64,000 bases of DNA from Pseudomonas sp. stari2. Lineage in GTDB: Bacteria; Pseudomonadota; Gammaproteobacteria; Pseudomonadales; Pseudomonadaceae. Location of the stretch: NCBI RefSeq assembly GCF_040760005.1, contig NZ_CP099760.1, forward strand, positions 4,025,501 to 4,089,500, read 5' to 3'. This document shows, piece by piece, positions 1 to 8,615 of this stretch. The notes below the pieces were generated by a model. The model saw nothing but the letters and a program-made list of their open reading frames with translations. It was not told where the DNA came from and searched no databases. A program made the translations under genes and the position numbers. Numbering within the stretch: the stretch's first letter is position 1; each line of letters begins with the position of its first letter.

Positions 1-72
1 TTCGACGGTTTGCAGTGCCGCCACCAGCCCGACTGTCATCACCAGAAACAGCCCCAGAAATAACCGCAGCAT
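1..72 (-). CDS. Sensor histidine kinase, N-terminal fragment (RstB-like partner)
   Basis: Only the first 24 codons lie in the window; the rest continues past the left edge. The ATG at 72-70 directly follows the stop codon of the response regulator (73-75), so the two are translationally linked. The visible N-terminus, MLRLFLGLFLVMTVGLVAAL, is a hydrophobic membrane segment as expected at the start of a sensor kinase. The kinase assignment rests on the position immediately downstream of an OmpR-family regulator and on this membrane segment; no catalytic domain is visible here. Confidence 0.7.
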   Translation of the reverse strand, partial: MLRLFLGLFLVMTVGLVAALQTVE

Positions 73-780
73 CTACAACTCCCACGCGAACGGATTGAAC
101 AGATAGCCCTTGCCCCACACGGTCTTGATGCACACCGGTTCGCGGGGATTGTCCTTGAGTTTGTTGCGCAACTTGCTGATGTACACGTCGACGCTGCGAT
201 TGAGACCGTCGAAAGCGATGCCGCGCATGCGGTTGAGAATGTCATCGCGCGACAGGATATTGCCGGCGGCGCTGGCCAGCAGCCACAGCAATTCGAATTC
301 CATGGTGGTCAGCTCGATCAGTTCGCCCGCCAGACGCACTTCGCGGCAACTGCGATCGATGATCAGATTGCCGAACTCCAGAGAGCTGACCACGCCACTG
401 TCCGGCACCTGCCGGCGTTGCAGGGCACGCAGTCGCGCCAGCAGCACCGGCGGCTTGATCGGTTTGATCACGTAATCGTCGGCCCCGGACTCCAGGCCCA
501 GAATATGGTCGAGGTCGTCTTCCTTGGCCGTCAGGATGACAATCGGCGTGTCCGACACGCTGCGGACTTCCCGGCATACATGCAGGCCGCTTTGCCCCGG
601 CAACATCAGGTCGAGCACCACGACTTTGGGCTTGAATTCGAGAAACGCGGCCACGGCCAGATCGCCCCGATGCACAGTGCGTACCTCGTAGCCATGTTGT
701 TCGAGAAAGTGTGCGATCAGCGCGGCCAGGCGCTCATCGTCTTCCACCAGCAGGACTCTGCCAAAACCCAGGTTATCCAT
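73..780 (-). CDS. OmpR-family response regulator, RstA-like
   Basis: Two-component DNA-binding response regulator of about 235 residues. An N-terminal receiver domain has the acidic pair at E13-D14-D15, the phospho-acceptor D57 in VVVLDLMLPG, and the T/K positions in ILTAKEDD and VIKPIKPP. A C-terminal winged helix follows (ELTTMEFELLWLLA, then DGLNRSVDVYISKLRNKL, and KTVWGKGYLF). The DGL(N/D)RSVDV, KGYLF.P.AW ending and the IKP..PPVLLARLR region resemble RstA. I prefer the ATG at 780, since a TTG 15 bases upstream is the only alternative in frame and family members usually begin close to the receiver. It is followed without a gap by its presumed sensor kinase. Confidence 0.88.
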   Translation of the reverse strand: MDNLGFGRVLLVEDDERLAALIAHFLEQHGYEVRTVHRGDLAVAAFLEFKPKVVVLDLMLPGQSGLHVCREVRSVSDTPIVILTAKEDDLDHILGLESGADDYVIKPIKPPVLLARLRALQRRQVPDSGVVSSLEFGNLIIDRSCREVRLAGELIELTTMEFELLWLLASAAGNILSRDDILNRMRGIAFDGLNRSVDVYISKLRNKLKDNPREPVCIKTVWGKGYLFNPFAWEL

Positions 781-858
781 AACAACCGTCGCCAACCCTC
801 AGTGAAGTGGGCGCCATTATGGCGGCATTCGCGGGCGAGACGTTTGTCGCGGGCAGCA

Positions 859-883
859 AAAACCGGCCACTTGGGCCGGTTTT
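859..883 (-). terminator. Rho-independent terminator after miaE
   Basis: A perfect 10-bp stem, AAAACCGGCC at 859-868 and GGCCGGTTTT at 874-883, encloses a 5-base loop. Read on the minus strand it ends in a T run and lies between the end of miaE and the start of the response regulator, so it probably insulates the two. Confidence 0.8.
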
Positions 884-919
884 CGTTGATGTTTCATACT
901 CTTAAGAGTTTTTAACAAT

Positions 920-1528
920 TCATGCCGCGACAGGCACGCCGCTGTGGAAACGGAATTCCTCGTCCGGCGATTCGATCAGGTCCTGCTCGGCGGCGCGGAC
1001 TCTCTCGATCACCTGGGCAATGTCCTTGGCGTCGCCGTACTGATAGGCGAGTTTCAGGTAACCCTGGAAATGCCGGGCCTCGCTTTTCAGCAGGCCGAAA
1101 TAGAACTTACCGAGTTCTTCGTCCAGATGCGGCACCAGTGCTTCGAAACGTTCACAACTGCGGGCTTCGATGAAGGCGCCGACCACCAGGGTATCGACCA
1201 GTTTTACCGGTTCGTGGCTGCGCACCACTTTGCGCAGGCTCGAGGCATAACGGCCGGCGTGGAGCTGGCGCAGTTCGATCTTGCGCCGTTTCATGATGCG
1301 CATGACCTGTTCGTGGTGCACCAGTTCTTCCCGGGCCAGACGCGACATCATGTTGATCAGATCGACATGGGAATGGTACTTGGCGATCAGGCTCAACGCG
1401 GTGCTGGCGGCCTTGAACTCGCAGTTCTTGTGGTCGATCAGCAGGGTTTCCTGATCGGCCAGCGCGGCCTGCACCCAGGCGTCTGGCGTGCGGCAGCCAA
1501 GGAATTCGTGGATTTCGGGAAGGATCAT
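920..1528 (-). CDS. miaE: tRNA-(ms2io6A)-hydroxylase MiaE
   Basis: Di-iron monooxygenase that hydroxylates the isopentenyl group of 2-methylthio-N6-isopentenyl-adenosine at position 37 of tRNAs. The protein is about 202 residues, as is usual for MiaE. It is largely helical and carries the repeated Glu/His metal-ligand pattern of the ferritin-like fold (AREELVHHEQV, then EARSCERFEAL and SEARHFQGYL). The start is placed at the ATG at 1528 (MILPEIHEFLGC); a TTG at 1543 and a GTG at 1537 are possible upstream alternatives. It is monocistronic, with its own terminator downstream. Confidence 0.9.
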   Translation of the reverse strand: MILPEIHEFLGCRTPDAWVQAALADQETLLIDHKNCEFKAASTALSLIAKYHSHVDLINMMSRLAREELVHHEQVMRIMKRRKIELRQLHAGRYASSLRKVVRSHEPVKLVDTLVVGAFIEARSCERFEALVPHLDEELGKFYFGLLKSEARHFQGYLKLAYQYGDAKDIAQVIERVRAAEQDLIESPDEEFRFHSGVPVAA

Positions 1529-1604
1529 GGGGCTCACGGTCAAAGGTGTTCGAGCGAAGGGCGCCGATTATACCGGCCTGCCCGCAGACCACCAGCGCCA
1601 GCCC

Positions 1605-1618
1605 TTGATATGCATCAA
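1605..1618 (+). promoter_or_regulatory. Anr/FNR box upstream of the universal stress gene
   Basis: TTGATATGCATCAA is an exact match to the Anr/FNR consensus TTGATNNNNATCAA. A sigma-70-like -10 element, TATAGT, lies at 1642-1647. A transcription start near 1653 puts the box centre (1611.5) at about -41.5, the classical position for activation by Anr/FNR. Confidence 0.85.
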
Positions 1619-1686
1619 GTCGCGGACGGATGCGCAGCAACTATAGTTGTGCAACGCCGTGCCTTTTCATTGCTGGAGACTCACTC

Positions 1687-2550
1687 ATGCAAGCCATTCG
1701 CAGCATTCTGGTGGTCATCGAACCCGAACACGCGGAAAGTCTGGCGCTCAAGCGCGCCAAGCTGATCGCCGGGGTGACCCAGGCCCATTTGCACCTGCTG
1801 GTCTGCGACAAGAAGCACGATCACGCCGGTATGCTCAGCGTGCTCAAGGCCGCGCTTTTGGCGGACGGCTATAGCGTCACCACTGAACAGGCGTGGAACG
1901 AGAGCCTGCACGAAACCATCATCGACGTGCAGCAGGCCGAAGGCTGCGGGCTGGTGATCAAGCAGCATTTCCCCGACAGTTCGCTGAAAAAGGCCCTGCT
2001 GACCCCGGCGGACTGGAAACTGCTGCGCCACTGCCCGACCCCGGTGCTGCTGGTGAAAACCTCCGCCTCCTGGAAGGACCGAGTGATTCTGGCCGCTGTC
2101 GATGTGGGTAATGCCGATGGCGAACACCGCCACCTGCACACCACCATCATCGACCACGGCTATGACATCGCCAGTCTGGCCAAAGGGCATCTGCACGTGA
2201 TTACCGCCCATCCGTCACCGATGCTCTCGGCGGCGGATCCGACCTTCCAGCTCAAGGAAACCATCGAGGCACGCTATCGCGAGCAATGCCGGGCATTCCA
2301 GGCTGAATTCGATGTCGATGACGAGCATTTGCATGTCGAGGAAGGCCCGGCGGACGTGCTGATTCCGTTCATGGCGCACAAGCTGCAGGCCGCCGTGACG
2401 GTGATTGGCACCGTGGCGCGAACCGGGCTTTCAGGGGCATTGATCGGCAATACCGCCGAAGTAGTGCTGGATGCGCTGGAAAGTGATGTGCTGGTGCTCA
2501 AGCCGCAGGAGGTTGAAGACCATTTGGTGGAATTGGCGGTGAAGCATTAA
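1687..2550 (+). CDS. Tandem universal stress protein (UspA family), Anr-controlled
   Basis: A cytoplasmic protein of 287 residues built of two Usp domains (about 1-140 and 150-280). The second carries the nucleotide-binding signature GTVARTG at 241-247 followed by GNTAE. In Pseudomonas such tandem Usp proteins support anaerobic survival and are typically under the oxygen sensor Anr. The start is the ATG at 1687, preceded by a good ribosome site (GGAGA at about 1674); a longer in-frame extension upstream would overlap the -10 element and is rejected. The gene stands alone and is followed by a REP-like hairpin. Confidence 0.9.
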   Translation: MQAIRSILVVIEPEHAESLALKRAKLIAGVTQAHLHLLVCDKKHDHAGMLSVLKAALLADGYSVTTEQAWNESLHETIIDVQQAEGCGLVIKQHFPDSSLKKALLTPADWKLLRHCPTPVLLVKTSASWKDRVILAAVDVGNADGEHRHLHTTIIDHGYDIASLAKGHLHVITAHPSPMLSAADPTFQLKETIEARYREQCRAFQAEFDVDDEHLHVEEGPADVLIPFMAHKLQAAVTVIGTVARTGLSGALIGNTAEVVLDALESDVLVLKPQEVEDHLVELAVKH

Positions 2551-2564
2551 GCATCGCGGGTCAT

Positions 2565-2590
2565 CCTGTGGCGAGCTCACTCGCCACAGG
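2565..2590. repeat. REP-like hairpin / possible bidirectional terminator
   Basis: A perfect 11-bp inverted repeat, CCTGTGGCGAG and CTCGCCACAGG, has a 4-base loop. It lies between two convergent genes and resembles the GTGGCGAG/GTGGGAGC family of Pseudomonas REP sequences. It lacks a clear T run, so a role as terminator is uncertain. Confidence 0.65.
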
Positions 2591-2596
2591 TAACGC

Positions 2597-3067
2597 TCAC
2601 TCGCCGAGCGCATCCTTGAGGAAACCGGGCGCGATGTAGCGCTGATAATGCGCTTCCGACAGCAGGAAAAATTCCCGATCAATGGCATCGCGCAGTTCCG
2701 GCAGGTTCCAGTCGCGAAACTCCGGCAGCAGCACCATCCCGTAGGCTTCCAGATTAATGATCACCCGCGCGCCTCGCGCGATCAGCTGATACGCCCAGCA
2801 ATATTCCGACTGATGCGGCACGAAGCGGATCTTGCGCTGTTCAAGCTGCTGGCGCAGGCGCGCCGGGTCGAAGACCTCGACCTTGCTGGCCATCACTTGT
2901 GACAGCAATTGCTCAAGACGCAGCCATACCGCACGTTTTTCCTCTTCGTTGTAACCGTTCCAGTGGATCACTTCGTGGTGGAAACGCTTGCAGCCACGGC
3001 ACACCAGATCACCGTAAACAGTGGAGCAGAGGCCGACGCAGGGGGTCTTGATGGTCTGATTGGGCAT
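2597..3067 (-). CDS. DUF1289 family protein
   Basis: A protein of 156 residues. The N-terminal DUF1289 part has four cysteines at C10, C14, C23 and C26 (TPCVGLC and CRGCKRF), a spacing suited to binding zinc or an Fe-S cluster, followed by the family-typical H-WNGYNEEEKRAVWLRLEQL stretch. The rest (about 60-156) is a less recognisable domain. The biochemical function of the family is not known to me. It is a single gene transcribed away from acnB. Confidence 0.75.
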   Translation of the reverse strand: MPNQTIKTPCVGLCSTVYGDLVCRGCKRFHHEVIHWNGYNEEEKRAVWLRLEQLLSQVMASKVEVFDPARLRQQLEQRKIRFVPHQSEYCWAYQLIARGARVIINLEAYGMVLLPEFRDWNLPELRDAIDREFFLLSEAHYQRYIAPGFLKDALGE

Positions 3068-3215
3068 AGAATGGGCAAAACACTTGAAACGCGGAACAGG
3101 TCGGCATGTTAGCCCTTTGTCCGGTATTCATCACCCCTCAAACGTCAGGGACAAGGGCTGGATCAAGGTTTGCCCCACCCGTGCACAACGCAACCAAAGT
3201 CCAATAGAGCGCGAC

Positions 3216-3244
3216 TTACCTTTAAATTTTTTTTGCCGTAGAAT
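3216..3244 (+). promoter_or_regulatory. Candidate sigma-70 promoter of acnB
   Basis: TTACCT at 3216-3221 and TAGAAT at 3239-3244 are separated by 17 bases inside an AT-rich patch. A start near 3251 would give an untranslated leader of about 285 nt before acnB. The call is based on consensus similarity only. Confidence 0.45.
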
Positions 3245-3250
3245 CAGCCA

Positions 3251-3536
3251 GCCTTTTTAGGCGCCAATGTCCGTTAGAAGCTGTTTTCAAAGCGTCACGA
3301 GCACAGTCGTTCCTTCAGAGCGGTGTTGGCGATGGGTTTTTCCAGCGGGGAAAAGCCCAACGCCAACCCTCATCAGCTCCCCGTTCTGCAGGCGTAAAAC
3401 TTTGAAAGCAGCTTCTGTAAGGAATTGCCGGTAATTCTGGCCGAACGACCCACAACGTCGTGAGGAGCATGAGTACGGCAATTTCGGGATGAGCGTCCCG
3501 GACACCCATTTGGGACCACTGATGAGGGTAATAACT
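3251..3536 (+). promoter_or_regulatory. Long structured 5' leader of acnB
   Basis: This stretch between the DUF1289 gene and acnB has no convincing gene but several nested inverted repeats. Arms at 3277-3293 and 3399-3415 (GAAGCTGTTTTCAAAGC against its near-perfect complement) enclose a strong hairpin at 3325-3367, with paired arms GTTGGCG/CGCCAAC plus GGGTTTTTCC/GGAAAAGCCC. Further down, AATTGCCG (3423-3430) pairs with CGGCAATT (3476-3483) around ACGAC/GTCGT. The ribosome site GAGGG (3524-3528) lies after the last helix. This looks like a cis-acting RNA leader; its ligand or regulator is unknown. Confidence 0.6.
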
Positions 3537-6146
3537 GTGCTTGAAGCCTACCGCAAACATATCGAAGAGCGTGCAGCCCTGGGTATCGTTCCCCAGCCGC
3601 TTAACGCCGAACAAACTGCAGGCCTGGTCGAGCTGCTGAAGAATCCTCCGGCTGGCGAAGAAGCTTTCCTCGTTGACCTGATCACCAATCGCGTACCACC
3701 AGGAGTGGACGAAGCCGCCTACGTCAAGGCCGGTTTCCTCTCAGCACTGGCCAAGGGCGAAGTCTCCTCCCCTCTGCTGGACAAAAAGCGCGCTGTAGAA
3801 CTGCTCGGCACCATGCAGGGCGGCTACAACATCGTGACCCTGGTCGAACTGCTGGACAACGCCGAGCTGGCGCCAGTGGCCGCCGAAGAACTCAAGCACA
3901 CCCTGCTGATGTTCGATGCCTTCCACGACGTGGCTGAAAAAGCCAAGAACGGCAACGTTCACGCCAAGGCCGTGCTGCAATCCTGGGCTGACGGCGAGTG
4001 GTTCAAGAAGCGCCCTGTGCTGGCCGACAAGATCAGCCTGCGCGTCTTCAAGGTGACCGGCGAAACCAACACCGACGACCTGTCCCCTGCTCCTGACGCC
4101 TGGTCGCGTCCAGACATCCCGCTGCACGCCCTGGCCATGCTGAAAATGGCCCGTGACGGCATCGTTCCGGACGAGCAAGGCAAGACCGGCCCGATGAAGC
4201 AGATCGAAGAAATGCGCGGCCAGGGCTTCCCTATCGCCTACGTCGGTGACGTGGTCGGTACCGGTTCCTCGCGTAAATCGGCGACCAACTCGGTTCTGTG
4301 GTTCTTCGGCGACGACATCCCTTACGTGCCGAACAAGCGCGCTGGCGGTTTCTGCTTCGGCAGCAAAATCGCTCCGATCTTCTACAACACCATGGAAGAT
4401 GCCGGCGCACTGCCAATCGAGTTCGACGTATCGAACATGAACATGGGCGACGTGATCGACCTGTACCCGCACGCTGGCAAAGTCTGCAAGCACGGTACCG
4501 ACGAAGTCATCACCACCTTCGAAATGAAGACCCCGGTCCTGCTGGACGAAGTCCGCGCCGGCGGCCGTATCCCGCTGATCATCGGCCGTGGCCTGACCGA
4601 GAAGGCTCGCGCCGAGCTGGGTCTGCCTGCGTTCGACCTGTTCAAGAAGCCTGAAGCACCGGCCGAAAGCACCAAGGGTTACACCCTGGCGCAGAAAATG
4701 GTCGGCAAGGCCTGCGGTCTGGCAGAAGGCAAAGGCATCCGTCCTGGCACCTACTGCGAACCGAAGATGACCACCGTAGGTTCTCAGGACACCACCGGTC
4801 CAATGACCCGTGACGAACTGAAAGACCTGGCGTGCCTGGGCTTCTCCGCTGATCTGGTGATGCAGTCCTTCTGCCATACCGCGGCTTATCCAAAGCCGAT
4901 CGACGTGACCACTCACCACACCCTGCCTGACTTCATCATGACCCGCGGCGGCGTTTCCCTGCGGCCGGGCGACGGCATCATCCACTCGTGGCTGAACCGC
5001 ATGCTGCTGCCGGACACCGTAGGTACCGGTGGCGACTCGCACACCCGTTTCCCGATGGGCATCTCGTTCCCGGCCGGTTCCGGTCTGGTCGCGTTCGCCG
5101 CAGCCACCGGCGTCATGCCGCTGGACATGCCGGAATCGATCCTGGTGCGCTTCAAAGGCAAAATGAAACCTGGCATCACCCTGCGTGACCTGGTTCATGC
5201 CATTCCTTACTTCGCTATCCAGAACGGTCTGCTGACCGTCGAGAAGAAAGGCAAGAAAAACGCCTTCTCCGGCCGCATCCTGGAAATCGAAGGCCTGGAA
5301 GGTCTGACCCTGGAACAGGCGTTCGAACTGTCCGACGCCTCGGCCGAACGTTCGGCTGCCGGTTGCACCATCAAGCTGTCGAAAGAGTCGATCACCGAGT
5401 ACCTGCAGTCCAACATCACCCTGCTGCGCTGGATGATCGGCGAAGGCTACGGCGATGCGCGTACCCTGGAACGTCGTGCTCAAGCGATGGAAGCCTGGAT
5501 CGCCAACCCGCAACTGATGGAAGCCGATGCCGACGCCGAATACGCCGAAGTCATCGAAATCGATCTGGCCGACATCAATGAGCCTGTACTGTGCGCGCCG
5601 AACGACCCGGACGATGCCCGTCTGCTGTCCAGCGTTGCTGGCGAGAAGATCGACGAAGTGTTCATCGGTTCGTGCATGACCAACATCGGTCACTTCCGCG
5701 CTGCCGGTAAACTGCTGGATCAGGTCAAGGGTCAGCTGCCAACCCGTCTGTGGCTGTCGCCGCCGACCAAGATGGACGCTCACCAACTGACCGAGGAAGG
5801 CTACTACGGCATCTACGGCAAGGCCGGCGCACGCATGGAAATGCCAGGCTGCTCGCTGTGCATGGGTAACCAGGCACGCGTTGAGCCGAACAGCACCGTG
5901 GTGTCGACTTCGACCCGTAACTTCCCGAACCGTCTGGGCGACGGCGCGAACGTCTACCTGGCTTCGGCTGAGCTGGCGTCCGTTGCTTCGATCCTGGGTC
6001 GCCTGCCGACCGTCGAGGAGTACATGGAATACGCTGGCAAGATCGACAGCATGGCGGCCGATGTTTACCGCTACCTGTCCTTCGACCAGATTGCCGAGTT
6101 CCGTGAAGCTGCTGCGAACGCCAAGATTCCGGTCGTTCAAGCCTAA
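3537..6146 (+). CDS. acnB: Aconitate hydratase B (bifunctional aconitase 2)
   Basis: TCA-cycle enzyme interconverting citrate and isocitrate; AcnB homologues also act as 2-methylisocitrate dehydratase and as an iron-sensing RNA-binding apo-protein. The predicted 869 residues match the family. It shows the AcnB order: N-terminal HEAT-like domain ([12 protein letters not shown]...), swivelling domain, then the catalytic core. The [4Fe-4S] ligands are C713 (GSCMTN), C772 and C775 (GCSLCMGN). The start is the GTG at 3537 with GAGGG eight bases upstream; an ATG 48 bases earlier in frame has no comparable site. A terminator follows at 6162-6199. Confidence 0.97.
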   Translation: MLEAYRKHIEERAALGIVPQPLNAEQTAGLVELLKNPPAGEEAFLVDLITNRVPPGVDEAAYVKAGFLSALAKGEVSSPLLDKKRAVELLGTMQGGYNIVTLVELLDNAELAPVAAEELKHTLLMFDAFHDVAEKAKNGNVHAKAVLQSWADGEWFKKRPVLADKISLRVFKVTGETNTDDLSPAPDAWSRPDIPLHALAMLKMARDGIVPDEQGKTGPMKQIEEMRGQGFPIAYVGDVVGTGSSRKSATNSVLWFFGDDIPYVPNKRAGGFCFGSKIAPIFYNTMEDAGALPIEFDVSNMNMGDVIDLYPHAGKVCKHGTDEVITTFEMKTPVLLDEVRAGGRIPLIIGRGLTEKARAELGLPAFDLFKKPEAPAESTKGYTLAQKMVGKACGLAEGKGIRPGTYCEPKMTTVGSQDTTGPMTRDELKDLACLGFSADLVMQSFCHTAAYPKPIDVTTHHTLPDFIMTRGGVSLRPGDGIIHSWLNRMLLPDTVGTGGDSHTRFPMGISFPAGSGLVAFAAATGVMPLDMPESILVRFKGKMKPGITLRDLVHAIPYFAIQNGLLTVEKKGKKNAFSGRILEIEGLEGLTLEQAFELSDASAERSAAGCTIKLSKESITEYLQSNITLLRWMIGEGYGDARTLERRAQAMEAWIANPQLMEADADAEYAEVIEIDLADINEPVLCAPNDPDDARLLSSVAGEKIDEVFIGSCMTNIGHFRAAGKLLDQVKGQLPTRLWLSPPTKMDAHQLTEEGYYGIYGKAGARMEMPGCSLCMGNQARVEPNSTVVSTSTRNFPNRLGDGANVYLASAELASVASILGRLPTVEEYMEYAGKIDSMAADVYRYLSFDQIAEFREAAANAKIPVVQA

Positions 6147-6161
6147 CGCTGCAACGCAATG

Positions 6162-6199
6162 AAAAACGCCGCTCATCTCGCGATGGGCGGCGTTTTTTT
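6162..6199 (+). terminator. Rho-independent terminator of acnB
   Basis: An inverted repeat, AAAAACGCCGC paired with GCGGCGTTTTTTT, with partly paired central bases (CATC/GATG), ends in seven Ts just after the acnB stop codon. The A run on the other side could let it also serve the convergent SulP gene. Confidence 0.88.
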
Positions 6200-6213
6200 A
6201 TGCCTGTGAAAAC

Positions 6214-7872
6214 TCATGCATTCAGCTTGAGCGCTTGCTGAACCGCCTCATCCACACTCAATCCGCTCAACAGCACCTGCTCGAGCTCCAGCGCTGGCAG
6301 TTGTGACAGTACGGTCTGCGCCTCATGCTTGAGACGCGCCAGAATCAACAGCTTGTCTTCGGCCCGCACCTGCAGGAAGAACGCTTCCAGCGCTTCGATG
6401 CTGGTGCCGTCCAGATCCGGCGACTCTTCCAGACTCAGGATGATCGTGTGCACCGCCGTCGGCGCATGACGGGCCAGCCGCAGCGCGCCGCCGAGAATCC
6501 GTTCCACGTTAGCGAAAAACAGTGCCTCGCTCGGACGCACGATCAGCACACCGGGGATTTCCCGGGCATCCGGATGGCGCTGCACGTCGACATAGTCGTG
6601 ACCACCGCCCATTTGCCCCAGCACCTGGATATCCGCCGATGACATCTGCTTGAGCATCAGCACCACGCTGATCGCCACCGCCAGCAGCAAACCATCGAGC
6701 ACGCCCAGCACCAGCACCGCCGCCACCGCGCAAATCACCAGCAAGCGATCACGTCGCCAGATGAAGTAGCGACCCAGCGGTTGCAGGCTCAGCGCCCGTC
6801 CCAAGGCGTGAACCACAATCGCGGCCAGTACCGGCTCCGGGGTCAGGGCGATGTAAGGCAGCACAGTCAAAACGATCAGCAACACCACTGCCGCCGCGAC
6901 AACTCCCGCCAACCGTGATGTAGCGCCCGCCGCCTCATTGGCCGACGTTGCCGAATACCCGGCCCCGGCGGGCATGCCGTGAAACAGGCCCGACACCAGA
7001 TTGGACGCGCCAAGAGCCAGCAGATCGCGATTCGAGGACACACGGTCGCCATGCTTCAGGGCAAACGAGCTGATCGAGCCATAGGATTCGGCATACAGAA
7101 TCATCACCATGGCAAACGCCAGTTCACCCAGACGCAGCCAGTCGGCAAACGGCATGTTCGGCAACTGCGGCATCTCCAGCGCCAGATCGATAACCCCGAT
7201 CAGCTTCACCCCGTAGGCCGGCAGGTTCAGCCATTGGCTGGCGGTAATGCCCAGTGCCACGACGATCAGCCCGCCCGGCACCCGGCGAAAACGGGCACAG
7301 GCCATCAGCACCAGCAACGCCACCAGCGCTACACCGGCACCTGCCAGATTCCATTTCGGCCACTGCTCGATCAACTGCGGCAGAAAGCGAACCAGGTTGC
7401 TCTCAGTCAGGTGGACATCAACGACGCTCGCCACCTGCTTGAGGATGATTGTCACTGCCAATCCCAGTGCGAAACCACGCAACACCGGTTTGGCGATGAA
7501 GGACGTTACACTGCCGAGCTTGAACAGCCCCGCCAGCAGAAACAGCACACCGGTCATCATCACCAGACCGACCGCCAGACTCAGACGCAATGCCGGATCG
7601 CCGCCAGCCAGCGAAGCCGTGGCAGCCGCCAGCACTGCCGCCGATGACGACGTGGCCGAGACCACAGCAAAGCGGCTGGTGCCCATCAATGCGTAACACA
7701 GCAGCCCGGCGAACAACGCGATCACCCCGGCCTGGGGCGGCAACGCGGCAATGCTGGAATACGCCACGGCCTCGGGCAGCAACAGACCGGCAATCGACAA
7801 CCCGGCCAGCAGGTCCTGACTGCGACTTTGTACTTCGGGTCGGGAGGAAGCGTTTAGGGATTCAGTTGACAA
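6214..7872 (-). CDS. SulP family anion transporter with STAS domain
   Basis: Inner-membrane transporter of 552 residues. It has the SulP core of about 12-14 membrane helices (from LLAGLSIAGLLLPEAVAYSSIA to about residue 400) and a cytoplasmic STAS domain (about 430-540, with ESPDLDGTSIEALEAF). Substrates in the family include sulfate, bicarbonate and dicarboxylates; nothing here decides between them. The start is a TTG at 7872 that overlaps the end of the upstream ParB-like gene by 11 bases, implying translational coupling. G-rich sequence (GGGTGGG) precedes it. Confidence 0.85.
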   Translation of the reverse strand: MSTESLNASSRPEVQSRSQDLLAGLSIAGLLLPEAVAYSSIAALPPQAGVIALFAGLLCYALMGTSRFAVVSATSSSAAVLAAATASLAGGDPALRLSLAVGLVMMTGVLFLLAGLFKLGSVTSFIAKPVLRGFALGLAVTIILKQVASVVDVHLTESNLVRFLPQLIEQWPKWNLAGAGVALVALLVLMACARFRRVPGGLIVVALGITASQWLNLPAYGVKLIGVIDLALEMPQLPNMPFADWLRLGELAFAMVMILYAESYGSISSFALKHGDRVSSNRDLLALGASNLVSGLFHGMPAGAGYSATSANEAAGATSRLAGVVAAAVVLLIVLTVLPYIALTPEPVLAAIVVHALGRALSLQPLGRYFIWRRDRLLVICAVAAVLVLGVLDGLLLAVAISVVLMLKQMSSADIQVLGQMGGGHDYVDVQRHPDAREIPGVLIVRPSEALFFANVERILGGALRLARHAPTAVHTIILSLEESPDLDGTSIEALEAFFLQVRAEDKLLILARLKHEAQTVLSQLPALELEQVLLSGLSVDEAVQQALKLNA

Positions 7873-8479
7873 TCGGACCCACCCACCCTGGCAGATACCG
7901 AGCGTCCTGACTGCGGGCCAAATTCATGGCTTTCGTCTGCAATTTGGGACTGAGGTCACGGATCTGATCACTGGCAATGCGGCTGCGAAAGAAATCCGCC
8001 CAGAGAAACTCGCTGTAGGGCGTGGCGTCCTTGGCGTAGCCACCAGCCCGGCGCAGGCGTCCGGCGAGGCTGCGATAAGGGTCGTCCTGCAGATCGGCAA
8101 TGGATTTGGGAATGGCTTCAAAGGTGCGCCGGACACCGCGCCCGTCGTAAGGATGTGCCCACTGATTGAAGTTCATCACGTTCCAGAAGGTAACCGTGTC
8201 GACAAATGAAAGGTCTTTGAGCACTAGCAAGGAGGCCTTCTTGACCTCTTCTTCGATCAGCGCGAGACCAAAGTGATGGTGATCGACGATGTAATAGACA
8301 CCTTCAGGCCCGAGCACACTGGGAAACCAGTGATTGTCCAGCGCTGCCGCCCGCTCCTTGCGTTTGAGCTTTTTCCATTCCTGGCGCTTGTCGGCGACTT
8401 CGGCGAGGCCGACCGTAAGCTGCGTGGGATGGAGTTTTTCCAGTTTGGCGCTGATCAATTGGGGTCGGGCACGGGGCAT
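7862..8479 (-). CDS. ParB/Srx-fold protein (ParBc_2-like)
   Basis: A protein of 205 residues with features of the ParB-like putative nuclease family: an N-terminal LHPTQLTVGLAEV strand, K-rich helix, and the YYIVDHHHFGLAL motif, followed by SFVDTVTFWNVM. It is not a chromosome-partition ParB, since no helix-turn-helix or partner ParA is visible. The start is the ATG at 8479 with a GGAGA ribosome site. It overlaps the SulP gene downstream, which is an unusual operon partner. Function is unknown. Confidence 0.7.
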   Translation of the reverse strand: MPRARPQLISAKLEKLHPTQLTVGLAEVADKRQEWKKLKRKERAAALDNHWFPSVLGPEGVYYIVDHHHFGLALIEEEVKKASLLVLKDLSFVDTVTFWNVMNFNQWAHPYDGRGVRRTFEAIPKSIADLQDDPYRSLAGRLRRAGGYAKDATPYSEFLWADFFRSRIASDQIRDLSPKLQTKAMNLARSQDARYLPGWVGPIVN

Positions 8480-8571
8480 AAGGCATCTCCGGGAAAAGTG
8501 CCTTTCAAGCGTAGCCGTTTATGCCTGGGGATGTGTGCTCTGGATCAGGCACTGAGAGGGTCTTGCAAAAG

Positions 8572-8594
8572 CGGGGGCGAATGGCTCGCCCCCG
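8572..8594 (-). terminator. Terminator of the SdaC-type transporter gene
   Basis: A stem of CGGGGGCGA (8572-8580) and TCGCCCCCG (8586-8594) has a 5-base loop. On the minus strand it is followed by CTTTTG, just beyond the stop codon of the transporter. Confidence 0.7.
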
Positions 8595-8615
8595 TCTGGA
8601 GCTGCTGGCCTGGAA

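Noticed and set aside
3741..6176. Open frame of about 811 codons on the minus strand opposite acnB
   Set aside because: It is the antisense frame of a GC-rich, well-identified gene; its translation is low-complexity with no domain and no ribosome site.
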